This document shows, piece after piece, positions 24,755 to 34,180 of a stretch of DNA of 64,000 bases. The stretch spans positions 372,001-436,000 of the forward strand of contig NC_015953.1 in assembly GCF_000177195.2 (NCBI RefSeq), in the 5' to 3' direction. A model generated the notes under the pieces. That model did no database searches, was not told the origin of the DNA, and was given only the letters and a program-made list of their open reading frames with translations. A program made the translations under genes and the position numbers. How positions within the stretch are numbered: the stretch's first letter is position 1; every line of letters starts with the position of its first letter. The stretch comes from Streptomyces sp. SirexAA-E (GTDB taxonomy: Bacteria > Actinomycetota > Actinomycetes > Streptomycetales > Streptomycetaceae).

Positions 24755-25714
24755 TCAGCCCTTGAGGCCGCCCGCGGTGAGGCCGCTCACGATGTTGCGC
24801 TGGAAGATCAGGAAGATCAGCAGGGTCGGGACCGACGCGATGGTGAGCGCGGCGATCAGGACGTTCTCCGGCACACCGCTGGCCAGTGAGTAGATGCCCA
24901 CGTTGAGCGTCTGCTTGCCGGGGTCGGGCAGGGTGAGCATCGGCCAGAGGAAGTCCTTCCAGACCCCGACCACCGCGAAGATGGAGACGACGCCGAGAAT
25001 CGGCCGGGAGATCGGCAGCACCACCGAGCGCAGGGTGCGCAGCGGGGAGGCGCCGTCGATGGCCGCGGCGTCCAGCAGCTCGCGCGGGATCGAGTCGAAG
25101 AACCGCTTCAGCAGGAAGATGTTGAAGGCGTTGGTGACCGAGGGGAGCCAGATCGCCCAGGGCGAGTTGAGCAGGTTGCGCTCGAAGATCGGCACGTCGA
25201 GCACGGTCAGGTACTGCGGCACGACGAGGACGGTCGCCGGGATCATCAGGGTGGCGAGCATCATGCCGAGGATGACCTTGCCGAAGACGGGCCGCAGCTT
25301 GGAGAGGGAGTAGGCGGCGGCCACGTCGAGGACCAGTTGGAAGGCCAGTGCGCCGAAGGCGTAGTACAGGGTGTTGAAGAGCAGCTTGGACAGGTCCATC
25401 ACGTTCCACGCCTGGGAGTAGTTCTCCGTGTGGATCGAGCTGGGGAACGCCGTGGGCGGGCTCTGCACGACTTCCTGCGTGGTCTTGAGACCACCGGTGA
25501 CCATCCAGTACAGGGGGCCGAGGAAGGCGACGGTGAAGGCGGTCACGACCAGGGCGAAGACGATCCAGTAGACCGTTCTGCCGCGGCGGCGGCCCAGTTG
25601 GGCCGGTGAGATCAGGGTCCGCTGACGGCCCGGGTCCGACTCGCGGCCGCGCCTGCGCCGGACGTCGCGCGCCTTTTCGGTCCCCCGCCGGGAGACAAGC
25701 GTGTTCGATGCCAT
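24755..25714 (-). CDS. malG: Maltose ABC transporter permease MalG
   Basis: Inner permease of the CUT1 maltose importer, 319 residues with six hydrophobic helices after a basic cytoplasmic N-terminus. The EAA loop, which contacts the ATPase, reads ELLDAAAIDGASPLRTLRSVVLPISRP. Other CUT1 marks are TLMIPATVLVVPQYLTV and NIFLLKRFFDSIP. It lies 15 bases downstream of malF. No ATPase gene is present; Streptomyces uses the unlinked multitask ATPase MsiK for such systems. Confidence 0.92.
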   Translation of the reverse strand: MASNTLVSRRGTEKARDVRRRRGRESDPGRQRTLISPAQLGRRRGRTVYWIVFALVVTAFTVAFLGPLYWMVTGGLKTTQEVVQSPPTAFPSSIHTENYSQAWNVMDLSKLLFNTLYYAFGALAFQLVLDVAAAYSLSKLRPVFGKVILGMMLATLMIPATVLVVPQYLTVLDVPIFERNLLNSPWAIWLPSVTNAFNIFLLKRFFDSIPRELLDAAAIDGASPLRTLRSVVLPISRPILGVVSIFAVVGVWKDFLWPMLTLPDPGKQTLNVGIYSLASGVPENVLIAALTIASVPTLLIFLIFQRNIVSGLTAGGLKG

Positions 25715-25729
25715 CGTCGTGCTCCCGTC

Positions 25730-26692
25730 CTAGTCTTCGCTGCTGCGGCTGAGGCGTACGTACACCGCGGAGAATCCCGCGAGTACGACGAGCAGGACGA
25801 GTCCGAGGGCCGCCGCGCTGCCGTAGTTGTTGAAGTTGAAGGCGTATTGGTAGATCAGGTAGACGACCGTCGTGGTGGAGCCCTCGGGGCCCGCTCCGTT
25901 CGTCAGCAGGAAGGGCTCGGTGAAGACCTGCATCGTCGCGATGATCTGCATGAGGAGCAGCAGCGACAGGATGAGTCTGGTCTGCGGGATGGTGACGTGC
26001 CAGATCTTGCGCAGCAGTCCCGCGCCGTCGAGCTCCGCCGCCTCGTACAGCTCCCCCTGTATGCCCTGGAGGGCGGCGAGGTAGATCAGGGTGGCCCCGC
26101 CCATGTTCATCCAGGTGGACGCGATGACCACGGAGAGCATCGAGATGTCGGGGTCCTGGAGCCATTGCTGGGCGGGCAGGTGGAGGAGTTCCAGGATGCG
26201 GTTGAAGAGTCCGTAGCCGGGGTCGTAGAAGTACTTGAAGAGCAGGACGGAGGCGACCGGCGGCAGCATGACCGGCAGGTAGACCAGCAGCCGCAGATAC
26301 CCCTGGGCGTGCCGGAACTCGTTGAGTACGACGGCGACGACGAACGGGACCGCGAAGCCGAGCAGGAGGGCCAGGACGGTGAAGAGCAGGGTGTTGCGCC
26401 AGGCCTGCCAGAAGGCCGGGTCGTTGAAGACGTAACTCAGGTTGGACCAGCCGGCCCAGGTGGTGCGTCCGTCCTCGGTCTTCTGGAAGGCCAGGATGAA
26501 CTCCCTGACCATCGGATACCAGGAGAAGAACGAGAAGCAGAGGACCGCGCCGATCAGGAAGCCGTGCGCGGAGATGTTGCGGCGCAGGGCGCGCACGAAC
26601 TCCTGTCGGGGGGAGTCCGGCCCGGCCGGGCGGTGGTGTCCACGCGGCGGCGGGCTCGCCTTGCTCGTCGTGGACAGGGTGGGGGCCGACAT
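25730..26692 (-). CDS. malF: Maltose ABC transporter permease MalF
   Basis: CUT1 permease, 320 residues, with about six helices: GFLIGAVLCFSFFSWYPMV, LLFTVLALLLGFAVPFVVAVVL, LRLLVYLPVMLPPVASVLLF and a C-terminal LGLVLLVVLAGFSAVYV. The EAA loop reads ELYEAAELDGAGLLRKIWHVTIPQ. The start at 26692 (MSAPTLSTTSK) is chosen for its GAGGAGA site. It pairs with MalG and the MalE lipoprotein encoded on either side. Confidence 0.92.
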   Translation of the reverse strand: MSAPTLSTTSKASPPPRGHHRPAGPDSPRQEFVRALRRNISAHGFLIGAVLCFSFFSWYPMVREFILAFQKTEDGRTTWAGWSNLSYVFNDPAFWQAWRNTLLFTVLALLLGFAVPFVVAVVLNEFRHAQGYLRLLVYLPVMLPPVASVLLFKYFYDPGYGLFNRILELLHLPAQQWLQDPDISMLSVVIASTWMNMGGATLIYLAALQGIQGELYEAAELDGAGLLRKIWHVTIPQTRLILSLLLLMQIIATMQVFTEPFLLTNGAGPEGSTTTVVYLIYQYAFNFNNYGSAAALGLVLLVVLAGFSAVYVRLSRSSED

Positions 26693-26781
26693 GGTGTCTC
26701 CTCGGTGCCGGTGCAATCAGTCGCGGGTCGGACGGTCGAGATCGCGGGGCAGGGTCCGGGCGACCCGGCCCCGCGGATCCG

Positions 26782-28206
26782 TCACTGGTTCGCGAGAACC
26801 TGGTTGACCTGCTGCTCCGCGGTGGCGAGCAGCCTGTCGATGTCGGCGTCCTTGTTGGTCAGGACGGCGGACATCGCCACGTCGAGGACCTTGTAGATCT
26901 CCTGTGCCTTCGGCGGCTCGGCCTTGCCCGGGACCGGGTTGTCCATGAACGCCTTGAAGTTCTCGACCGGCATCGTCGCGTTGGCGGCGCGTGCGGCGTC
27001 GTCCTGGGTCTTGCTCTCACCGGTGAAGAAGTTCGGCTGCGGCAGCCCGACGGGCAGCTTGTCGGCCTTGGTGCGGGCCCAGTCGAACTGTCCCTTGCCG
27101 GGGGTGAGGTTCTTGAAGTTCAGCCAGGCCACGGCGGCCTTGATCTTGTCGGGCGAACTGCCCTTCTTGATCATGTAGTTGTTGCCGCCGAAGAGGGTCC
27201 CCTGGCCGCCGGGGATCGGACCCATGCCGAAGTTCTCGTACTTCGCGCCGAGTTGCTGCACCATGTAGGCGATGTCGTCGGGTGCGGCGAGGAACATGCC
27301 GAGCTTGTCGCTGGCGATCTGCTTCTGGAGGTCGCCCCACTTCAGCAGCTGGGTCTTGCCCATGCTGTCGTCCTCCCAGCGCATGTCGTGCAGCTGCTGG
27401 AGGACCTGCTTGCCCTTGGCGTCGTTGAAGGCGGCCTTCTTGCCGCTCGCGTCGACCACGTCGCCGCCGAGGGCGTACTGGGTCGCGGCGAAGTGCCAGC
27501 CGCCGTTGTTGCCCGCGCTGTACTCGCCGAAGCCCGCCACGCCCTTGCCGAGCGCCGCGATCTTCTTGCTCGCGGCACGCACCTCCTCCCAGGTGGCGGG
27601 CGGCGTGTCGGGGTTCAGGCCGGCCTCGGTGAACAGCTTGCGGTTGATCATCAGGCCCATGGTGTAGTTGCTGGTCGGCAGGGCGTAGAGCTTGCCGTCC
27701 TTACGGGCCACGTCGAGCACCTGGGGCTGGATGTCCTTCAGGGCGGGGACGGTCTTCTCGGTGACGTACGCGGAGATGTCCTGGGCGCCGTCGTTGTCCA
27801 GCACCTGCTGGAGGTCGGTGAAGTAGGCGTAGAAGACGTCGGGCTGCGACTTGCCCTTGAGCATGGCCGTGAAGCGCGGGGGCTCCAGGCACTGGCCCGG
27901 GGTGGACTTCCCGTTGATCTTGACGTTCGGGTACTTCGCGTTGAACGCCTTGATGTCCTCGTTCCACTCCCGCAGCTCCGCGGCCTTGGCGGCCGGCGGC
28001 ATGCAGTCGATCGACAGCGTCACCTCGGCCTTCGGGTCCAGTGGCGCCGTGGGATCGGACGATCCGCTGTCGGAACCGCTGCCGTCGTCCCCGTTGCCGC
28101 TGCTGCTCGTGCCACAGGAGGCAAGGGCAGTCAGGGCGAGTGCGGTGACGAGCGCGGCCGCGGAGGCTCTGCGTGTGCGAGAACGGCGGAACCCAGCACT
28201 TCTCAT
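26782..28206 (-). CDS. malE: Maltose/maltodextrin-binding lipoprotein MalE
   Basis: Family-1 extracellular solute-binding lipoprotein, 474 residues. The signal peptide has a basic start and ends at the lipobox ALASC (cysteine near 31), followed by a Ser/Gly/Asp-rich tether. The mature lobes include AEVTLSIDCMPPAAKAAELR, QPDVFYAYFTDLQQVLD, KLYALPTSNYTMGLMINRKLF and TFGGNNYM-like TLFGGNNYMIKKGS. It is first of the malEFG-aglA series and lies downstream of malR on the same strand. A candidate operator lies in the 190-bp gap upstream. Confidence 0.9.
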   Translation of the reverse strand: MRSAGFRRSRTRRASAAALVTALALTALASCGTSSSGNGDDGSGSDSGSSDPTAPLDPKAEVTLSIDCMPPAAKAAELREWNEDIKAFNAKYPNVKINGKSTPGQCLEPPRFTAMLKGKSQPDVFYAYFTDLQQVLDNDGAQDISAYVTEKTVPALKDIQPQVLDVARKDGKLYALPTSNYTMGLMINRKLFTEAGLNPDTPPATWEEVRAASKKIAALGKGVAGFGEYSAGNNGGWHFAATQYALGGDVVDASGKKAAFNDAKGKQVLQQLHDMRWEDDSMGKTQLLKWGDLQKQIASDKLGMFLAAPDDIAYMVQQLGAKYENFGMGPIPGGQGTLFGGNNYMIKKGSSPDKIKAAVAWLNFKNLTPGKGQFDWARTKADKLPVGLPQPNFFTGESKTQDDAARAANATMPVENFKAFMDNPVPGKAEPPKAQEIYKVLDVAMSAVLTNKDADIDRLLATAEQQVNQVLANQ

Positions 28207-28294
28207 CGGTGGTCCCCTTCGGGCATGAGCATGGAAGGCCCTCGGCGAACTCTCCGCCGGGGCGCGGCTTACTCAACCACCGCCGACATGTGAA

Positions 28295-28317
28295 CGCAAT
28301 ATCTCGCGCAGATTTCG
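28295..28317. promoter_or_regulatory. Candidate MalR operator upstream of malE
   Basis: An imperfect inverted repeat, on the minus strand CGAAATCTGCGCGAGATATTGCG, lies about 90 bases upstream of the malE start in an AT-richer patch. MalR is known to repress malE in S. coelicolor. The match to its operator was not verified here. Confidence 0.4.
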
Positions 28318-28396
28318 TAAATGCTTGACATCCTTCCGTATCCGGCGCGTGACGTGCGTCCGCCCCGCGGCCTCGGGGGCGTTGCCGACAGGCCCC

Positions 28397-29392
28397 TCAG
28401 CGGCGCACCTGCGCGGTCGAGCCGCGGACCACGAGCTCGGGCTCGAAGAGGAGTTCGCCGGGCGGCACGGCGCCGCTCTGGATGAGCGCGGAGAGCAGTT
28501 CGACGGCCGCCCGCCCCATCGCCTCGATGGGCTGCCGCACGGTGGTCAGCGGCGGTTCGGTGCAGTTCATGAAGGCGGAGTCGTCGAAGCCGACGACGGA
28601 GACGTCTCGGGGCACCACGAGGCCGCGCCGGCGTGCGGCGCGTACGGCGCCGAGCGCCAGCGGGTCGCTCGCGCAGACGATCCCGGTGACCCCGCGCTCC
28701 AGCAGCCGCGAGGCCGCGGCCTGGCCGCCCTCCAGCGAGAACAAGGAGCGCTCGACGTGCTCGGCCGGGAGCGCTCCCGCGACGGCCCGCGCGGCGGCGA
28801 GCTTGCGCCGGGACGGCGCGTGGTCGGAGGGACCGAGGACCAGCCCGATGCGCTCGTGGCCCAGCGACTCCAGATGGCGCCACGCCTGTTCGATCGCGAC
28901 GGCGTCGTCGCACGACACACAGGGGAAGTCCAGGCCCTCGATGGACGCGTTGATCAGCACGACCGGGATCCGGCGGTCGGCGAGCCGGCGGTAGTGGTCG
29001 TGGGGTTCGTCGGCCTGGGCGAAGAGCCCTCCGGCGAAGACGACGCCGGAGACCTGCTGCTGGAGGAGCAGCTCGACGTAGTCGGCCTCGGAGACACCGC
29101 CCTTGGTCTGCGTGCACAGCACGGGGGTGAGCCCCTGCTGGGCGAGGGAACCGCCGATCACCTCGGCGAAGGCCGGGAAGATCGGGTTCTGCAGCTCGGG
29201 CAGGACCAGCCCGACGAGCCGGGCCCGCTCGCCGCGCAGCTGGGTGGGCCGCTCGTAGCCGAGGACGTCGAGTGCGGTCAGCACCGATTCGCGGGTGGTC
29301 CGCGAAACCCCTGGCCTGTCGTTGAGCACCCGGCTCACCGTGGCCTCGCTGACCCCTACCTTCTGCGCCACCTGGGCAAGTCGTCGCGTCAT
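28397..29392 (-). CDS. malR: LacI-family maltose repressor MalR
   Basis: LacI/GalR-family repressor, 331 residues. The N-terminal helix-turn-helix is LAQVAQKVGVSEATVSRVLN (about 4-23), with hinge YERPTQLRGERARLVGLVLP, and a periplasmic-binding-like sensor domain to the C-terminus (VSVVGFDDSAFMNCTEPPLT). The sequence is very like S. coelicolor MalR, which represses malEFG in the absence of maltose. It is transcribed in the same direction as malE, which lies 190 bp downstream. TTGCA-containing half-sites (CTTGCAAG near 29414) upstream of its own start suggest autoregulation. Confidence 0.92.
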   Translation of the reverse strand: MTRRLAQVAQKVGVSEATVSRVLNDRPGVSRTTRESVLTALDVLGYERPTQLRGERARLVGLVLPELQNPIFPAFAEVIGGSLAQQGLTPVLCTQTKGGVSEADYVELLLQQQVSGVVFAGGLFAQADEPHDHYRRLADRRIPVVLINASIEGLDFPCVSCDDAVAIEQAWRHLESLGHERIGLVLGPSDHAPSRRKLAAARAVAGALPAEHVERSLFSLEGGQAAASRLLERGVTGIVCASDPLALGAVRAARRRGLVVPRDVSVVGFDDSAFMNCTEPPLTTVRQPIEAMGRAAVELLSALIQSGAVPPGELLFEPELVVRGSTAQVRR

Positions 29393-29457
29393 GACGGCAA
29401 CGCTAGCGCAATCCTTGCAAGCTACCGACGTATGACTGCAAACTCTGTACGCACAGA

Positions 29458-29487
29458 GGGGTGCCCCACGATGTCGTGGGGCACCCC
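29458..29487 (-). terminator. Strong terminator downstream of the alpha-1,3-glucanase gene
   Basis: The arms 29458-29471 and 29474-29487 are exact reverse complements (14 bp), 25 bases after the glucanase stop at 29512. It insulates the following malR gene. Confidence 0.8.
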
Positions 29488-29511
29488 CGCTGTCCGGCGT
29501 GCCGGGCCTCC

Positions 29512-32500
29512 CTACGGTTTGACGTCGATCTTGAAGGTGGAGGTGGTGTTCCTGATGTCCTGGGCGTTGTCCTTGAACTTCAGGCCGTTGAAGGTGACCT
29601 CACCGACCGCCGGCCCCTGGCCCGCCTCGGGCATCTCGTTGGCCCAGAGCCCGAACCCGGACTTCGCGTCGAACGCGTCGCCGCTCTTGCGCGCACCGGT
29701 GATCGAGATGTCCGTGAGCACGGTGTCCTTGATCGGGAACTGCGGCTGTCCGCCCACGTAGTTGGTCTGGAACATGATCCCGCTGTACGTCGGGTCCACG
29801 ATGTCCACGTGCGAGATGCGGATGCCCTGGAACACCTTGGAGGCGGAGAACAGCCAGATGCCGGGAAAGGTCTGCGAGCCCCAGAAGTGGCCGCCGGAGC
29901 GCACGACCGACACGTTCTCGATGGCCGTCGGCCCGGTCCCGAAGCCGTTCATCGGGTAGCCGAAGTCCAGCGAGCTGACCGTGATGCCGGAGTACACCAG
30001 GGTGTCGGCGATGTGGATGTTGCGGAAGGTGTTGTCGTAGCCGCCGTACACGGCCACACCTGCCGCCCGCCAGGTGAGGATCGAGGTCAGGTTCTCGTAG
30101 ACGTTGTTCTTCATGTCCGCGCCGCCGGCGTCGATCGCCGAGAACAGGGCGAAGCTGTCGTCTCCGGTGGCCCGTGCCTCGTTGTTGGTGACGAGGTTGT
30201 CGGTGGATCCGTTCGTCATGTTGATGCCGTCGGCGAACATGTCGCGGATCCGGGAGTTCTTGATGGTGACGTTGTCGGTGTTGGCGCCCCAGTAGAGGCA
30301 CACCATGTGCTCGTTCCAGATGTTGTCGATGACGATGTCCGACACGTTGGAGAAGTCGAACACCTTGCCGGGCCCGTCGATACGGGAGGTGTAGTTGCCG
30401 AAGTACGCGAAGTTCGCGAAGGACGAGCCCTTCGCACTGGCCTCCGCGCGGAAGCCGATGTCGGTGTTGTCCTGGGTGGACGGGGCGTGGAACCGGGTGA
30501 ACCAGGGTCCCGCGCCGACGACCTTCACGGCCTTGCCGTAGACCTGGAACTTGCTCGCCGTCTGGTAGTCGCCGGCGGGCAGGTAGACGCCCTTGAGGGT
30601 TCCGGTGGTGTCCATGCGGACCTTGTCCAAGGCGTTCTGGACGTCCTGGTGGGTGAATCCGGCCGGCACGGTGTAGGTGGCCGGGTCGGGGTTCGGCACC
30701 TGGGTGACCTGCTCCAGGCTGACGAAGTCGATCGCGTAGGTGCTGGTGTTGGCCGCGTCCTTCTGCAGCCGGATCCTGCTGCCCGCCGGGACGGTGCGGC
30801 CCAGCACGAGGTTGGCCTCGTCGTAGATGTGGCGGGGCGCTCCGGCGCCCGGGGAGTTGCCGGGCGCGGTCTCGTTGCCGTAGAGCCAGGCGTACTTGGA
30901 GGTGAGGTCGACGGCCTTGAGGAAGGTGCCGTCCACGTAGACGTTCAGCTTCGAGTCGATGCCCCCGCCGCCCGGTGCGTCGGGGATGGAGAAGCGGGTG
31001 ACCAGGGTGTTCGTGGAGGCCCTGGTGGTGAACTCGACGTACTGGCCGGTGGCGTCGAGGGTGACGGCCTTGCGGCCGGAGGCCTCGCCGGCGACGTCGC
31101 CCACGGTCCTGTTCGGGCCGACGACCTTGGCGCCACCGCCGGTGACCCCGTCCTCCGCCTCGTACATGTCGTACGGCATGTTGGCGCCGCGTCCGACGAA
31201 CAGGGCCTGGGTACTGGTGTTGTTCTCCCGCTTGACCGGCAGCTCGTTGGCGTCGTCGGCGAGCTGGACCTTCACCGTGTACGAGCCGTTGACCGCGGTC
31301 CAGCTGCCGAGCTGGACCGGGGCGGTCGTGGCACCGGCCGCGATGGCGCCGTTGTGCGCGCCGGTGAGGGTCTTCACCGTGGCGCCCTTGGCGTCGAGGA
31401 GGCTCAGGGTGATGCCGTGGCTGCCGCTCGCGGAGGCCACGGTGCCCTGGTTCTTCACCGCGACCGAGAAGGCCACGGTGTCCCCGGCGGCCGGGGCGGA
31501 CGGCGAGGTGGTGACCGCGCTCGCGACGAGGTCGGAGCTGGAGACCGGCTTCACGACCAGCGGGGCGGCGGCGGTGAAGCGGTTGTCGGTCTCGTTCTGC
31601 TCGATGACGGCGTTGTCCGGGTCGGCGACCGCGCCGAGCGTGTAGCTGCCCGCGTCGCGCGCTCCAATACCGGCGCTGACCTGGGTGGAGGCGCCGGGGG
31701 CGAGGGTGCCCACGGAGACGGTGGCCACCTTGGAGCCGCCCAGCTCGAAGTCGAGCTTGCTCGCCGGAGCGGCGACCGCGCCCGTGTTGCGTACGGTCGC
31801 CGACAGGGTGATGTCGTCCGACTCCACCGGGGCGGCGGGCGAGGCGCTGACGGCCGAGACCTGGAGGTTCGGGTTGGGCGCGGGGGTGCCCAGCACCTGG
31901 AACTCGGCGACCTGACCGGCGCCTGACCCGGTGTTGGAGGTGAACTTCAGCTGGACGTCGGCGACCCGGGCGGTGACCGGGATGGTCACCGTGTTCCCGC
32001 TCGCCGGGTCGAACCGGTAGTCCTTGGCGGCGGCCAGGCCGGTGAAGGCCGTGGCGTCCTGCTCGCGTCCGAGCACCTGGATGTTCTGGGTGCGCGCGCC
32101 CCAGCTGCTGTCGGGGTTCAGCTTGACCACGACGCTCTGGGTGTCGGCGTTGGCTCCCAGCTTCACCGTGAGGGTGTTGGGGTAGCTGCCGCCCGCACCC
32201 TCCCAGTAGGTGGTGAGCGAGTTGTCGTTGGCGTTGGCCGCGACGAAGGTGTGGACCACCGACGAGGCGGTGATCGGCTTCGACACGGCCAGGTTGGAGG
32301 CGGTGCCCGTCGAGCCGTTGCGGGTCACGGTGTTGCTGGGCGCGGATATGTTGCCCGCCGCGTCCTTGGCCCGGACGACGTAGCTGACCGTGGTGCCCGC
32401 GGGCTGGGTGTCGGTGTAGGTGGTGACGTCACCGGCCACGCTCTTGCGGAGCACGTTGTCGGCGTAGACGTCGTACCCGGTGACACCCTTGTCGTCCGAG

Positions 32501-33801
32501 GACGCCTGCCAGGTGAGCTTGATCTGCCCGGCGGCCGGCTCGGTGAACGCCAGGCCGGACGGGGCCGTGGGCGCCTGGGTGTCGCCGGAGGCGCCCTTGC
32601 GGGTGACGGTGTTGCTGTCGGCGGACTGGTTGCCCGCCGCGTCCCGGGCCCGGACGTGGTAGGTGACCGTCTCGTCGGCCCGCCGGGTGTCGGTGTAGGT
32701 GGTGACGTCGCCCGCCACGCCGGCCAGCAGTGTTCCGCCGGCGTAGATGTCGTACCCGGTGACGCCGGTGTCGTCCGAGGACGCCTTCCAGGTCAGCTTG
32801 ACCTGTCCGGTGGCCGGCTCGGTGAACGCCAGGCCGGACGGCGCGGTCGGCGCCTGGGTGTCGCCGGTCTCGGGGCCGTAGATCTCCAGTTCGGAGACCT
32901 GGGCGGCCGGCTGGCCCGAGTTGGCGGTGACGAGGACCCGGACGTAACGGGTGGTGGTGGCGTCGAAGGAGATCGTGGCGGACTGCCCGTTGGCGGCGCC
33001 GAAGGTGTACGCCTGGGACGCGGTGAGGTCGGTGAAACCCGAACCGTCGGTACTGCCCTGGATCTTCAGGGTCTGGCTCCGCTGGGGCCAGCCGTCGGGC
33101 AGCCGCAGGACGACCCGGTCGACCCGGACCGAGGAGCCGAGGTCCGCCTGGAGCCACTGCGGGAGGGCGTTGTTGCGGCTCTCCCAGTAGCTGGCCCGGT
33201 TCCCGTCGTTGGCCTGGGCCGGGACGTACGTCTCGGTGTGGCTGCTCGCCGTGAGGGTCTTGCCCGCGGCGAGGTTCGCCGAGGACTCCCGCGCCTCGTG
33301 GACCTCCAGCTCGGAGAGCTGTGCGTTGCGCCCCGCCGTGTTCGCCGTGACGTTCACCCGCACGAAGCGGGCCTTCGTCGCGGGGAAGGGGATCGTCACC
33401 GTGTTCGACGATCCGGGACTGAAGCTGTACGTCGCCGAGGTCTTCAGCGTCGAGAAGCTGGTGCCGTCGGCACTGCCCTGGACGGAGAGGGTCTGCCGCC
33501 TGCTCTTCCATCCGGCGGGCAGCTTCAGCGTCACGGCGTCGACCCGGGCGGCGGCGCCGAGATCGGTCTGCACCCACTGGGGCAGCGAGCTTCCGGCCCC
33601 CTCCCAGTACGTCGACTGGCTGCCGTCCGTCACGTTCCGCGCGCCGTACGCGCTGCCGGCGCTGCTCGCCGCCGCGGCCCGGCCCGCGGCGATGCTGGGG
33701 CCGTCGGCCGCCGCGGCGGTCAGCGACGGCCATCCGATCATCAGAAGACTGGTGGCTACGGCTGCCGAAACGGCCCGCCGTCTCCAGCGTTGGGCTCTCA
33801 T
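29512..33801 (-). CDS. Giant modular GH87 alpha-1,3-glucanase (mycodextranase/mutanase type)
   Basis: Secreted multidomain enzyme of 1429 residues. In order: signal peptide (about 1-33, ending SLTAAAADG); two discoidin-like F5/8-C modules (about 35-180 and 190-325); two fibronectin III modules (about 340-430 and 435-520) that share QAPTAPSGLAFTEPA; a third discoidin-like module (about 520-670); two CARDB-like modules (about 670-900); a carbohydrate-binding module starting MYEAEDGVTGG (about 905); and a C-terminal parallel beta-helix. The helix holds the three aspartates typical of GH87: DGINM near 1195 and GDD in ARATGDDSF near 1217. It should cut alpha-1,3-glucan of fungal walls or dental-type mutan. 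Start at 33801 (MRAQRWRRR) is chosen for the signal peptide. It lies directly upstream of malR with its own terminator. Confidence 0.85.
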   Translation of the reverse strand: MRAQRWRRRAVSAAVATSLLMIGWPSLTAAAADGPSIAAGRAAAASSAGSAYGARNVTDGSQSTYWEGAGSSLPQWVQTDLGAAARVDAVTLKLPAGWKSRRQTLSVQGSADGTSFSTLKTSATYSFSPGSSNTVTIPFPATKARFVRVNVTANTAGRNAQLSELEVHEARESSANLAAGKTLTASSHTETYVPAQANDGNRASYWESRNNALPQWLQADLGSSVRVDRVVLRLPDGWPQRSQTLKIQGSTDGSGFTDLTASQAYTFGAANGQSATISFDATTTRYVRVLVTANSGQPAAQVSELEIYGPETGDTQAPTAPSGLAFTEPATGQVKLTWKASSDDTGVTGYDIYAGGTLLAGVAGDVTTYTDTRRADETVTYHVRARDAAGNQSADSNTVTRKGASGDTQAPTAPSGLAFTEPAAGQIKLTWQASSDDKGVTGYDVYADNVLRKSVAGDVTTYTDTQPAGTTVSYVVRAKDAAGNISAPSNTVTRNGSTGTASNLAVSKPITASSVVHTFVAANANDNSLTTYWEGAGGSYPNTLTVKLGANADTQSVVVKLNPDSSWGARTQNIQVLGREQDATAFTGLAAAKDYRFDPASGNTVTIPVTARVADVQLKFTSNTGSGAGQVAEFQVLGTPAPNPNLQVSAVSASPAAPVESDDITLSATVRNTGAVAAPASKLDFELGGSKVATVSVGTLAPGASTQVSAGIGARDAGSYTLGAVADPDNAVIEQNETDNRFTAAAPLVVKPVSSSDLVASAVTTSPSAPAAGDTVAFSVAVKNQGTVASASGSHGITLSLLDAKGATVKTLTGAHNGAIAAGATTAPVQLGSWTAVNGSYTVKVQLADDANELPVKRENNTSTQALFVGRGANMPYDMYEAEDGVTGGGAKVVGPNRTVGDVAGEASGRKAVTLDATGQYVEFTTRASTNTLVTRFSIPDAPGGGGIDSKLNVYVDGTFLKAVDLTSKYAWLYGNETAPGNSPGAGAPRHIYDEANLVLGRTVPAGSRIRLQKDAANTSTYAIDFVSLEQVTQVPNPDPATYTVPAGFTHQDVQNALDKVRMDTTGTLKGVYLPAGDYQTASKFQVYGKAVKVVGAGPWFTRFHAPSTQDNTDIGFRAEASAKGSSFANFAYFGNYTSRIDGPGKVFDFSNVSDIVIDNIWNEHMVCLYWGANTDNVTIKNSRIRDMFADGINMTNGSTDNLVTNNEARATGDDSFALFSAIDAGGADMKNNVYENLTSILTWRAAGVAVYGGYDNTFRNIHIADTLVYSGITVSSLDFGYPMNGFGTGPTAIENVSVVRSGGHFWGSQTFPGIWLFSASKVFQGIRISHVDIVDPTYSGIMFQTNYVGGQPQFPIKDTVLTDISITGARKSGDAFDAKSGFGLWANEMPEAGQGPAVGEVTFNGLKFKDNAQDIRNTTSTFKIDVKP

Positions 33802-34180
33802 AGATCCCCGATCTTCGGCCTCGGCACGGAAGGCACCGAGGGTTGCGGCTCTGTCCGGACAGCTCTGCGACAACGATTTCTGCATGTGACTGAGCTGTCT
33901 TTTGCGTAGTGCGGTCAGAGAATTGCAGAGAAGAGCGAGGGAGTCCACAGGTGCGACAGAAAGCCGGGACTCACAGAGGCACGGCGTCCGCGAACAAGGT
34001 GCTTCGACAGAAGGGCACTTGTGCCGAGACAGGGAGGTCCAGCCGGGACGAAAGAGGCCGCAAAGCTACGCAAGCCACTTGCACAGAAGTGAAAGGGCGC
34101 GGAAAGCCGCTGTTCCGGAGGCACGGCACGGAGCGGGGCCCGCGAGACGCGGACCCCGCTCGGGCGGTGCCGGGGTCCGC
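33802..34180. promoter_or_regulatory. Intergenic region upstream of the glucanase gene
   Basis: A 379-bp gap holding the 5' region of the glucanase (minus) and the terminator of the upstream subtilase at 34131-34161. It is less GC-rich than average, with a 12-bp palindrome GGCACTTGTGCC (34014-34025) and several TTGCA half-sites (near 33903 and 33925) like those near malR. No gene was recognised. Confidence 0.4.
34131..34161 (-). terminator. Terminator downstream of the subtilase gene
   Basis: GAGCGGGGCCCGCG (34131-34144) pairs with 34148-34161 with a single mismatch and a three-base loop, 20 bases after the subtilase stop at 34181. Confidence 0.7.

Noticed and set aside
29461..31926. Long plus-strand frame of 821 codons opposite the GH87 gene
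   Set aside because: Val/Gly/Asp-rich mirror of the glucanase reading frame without recognisable domains; the glucanase has signal peptide, modules and catalytic residues.
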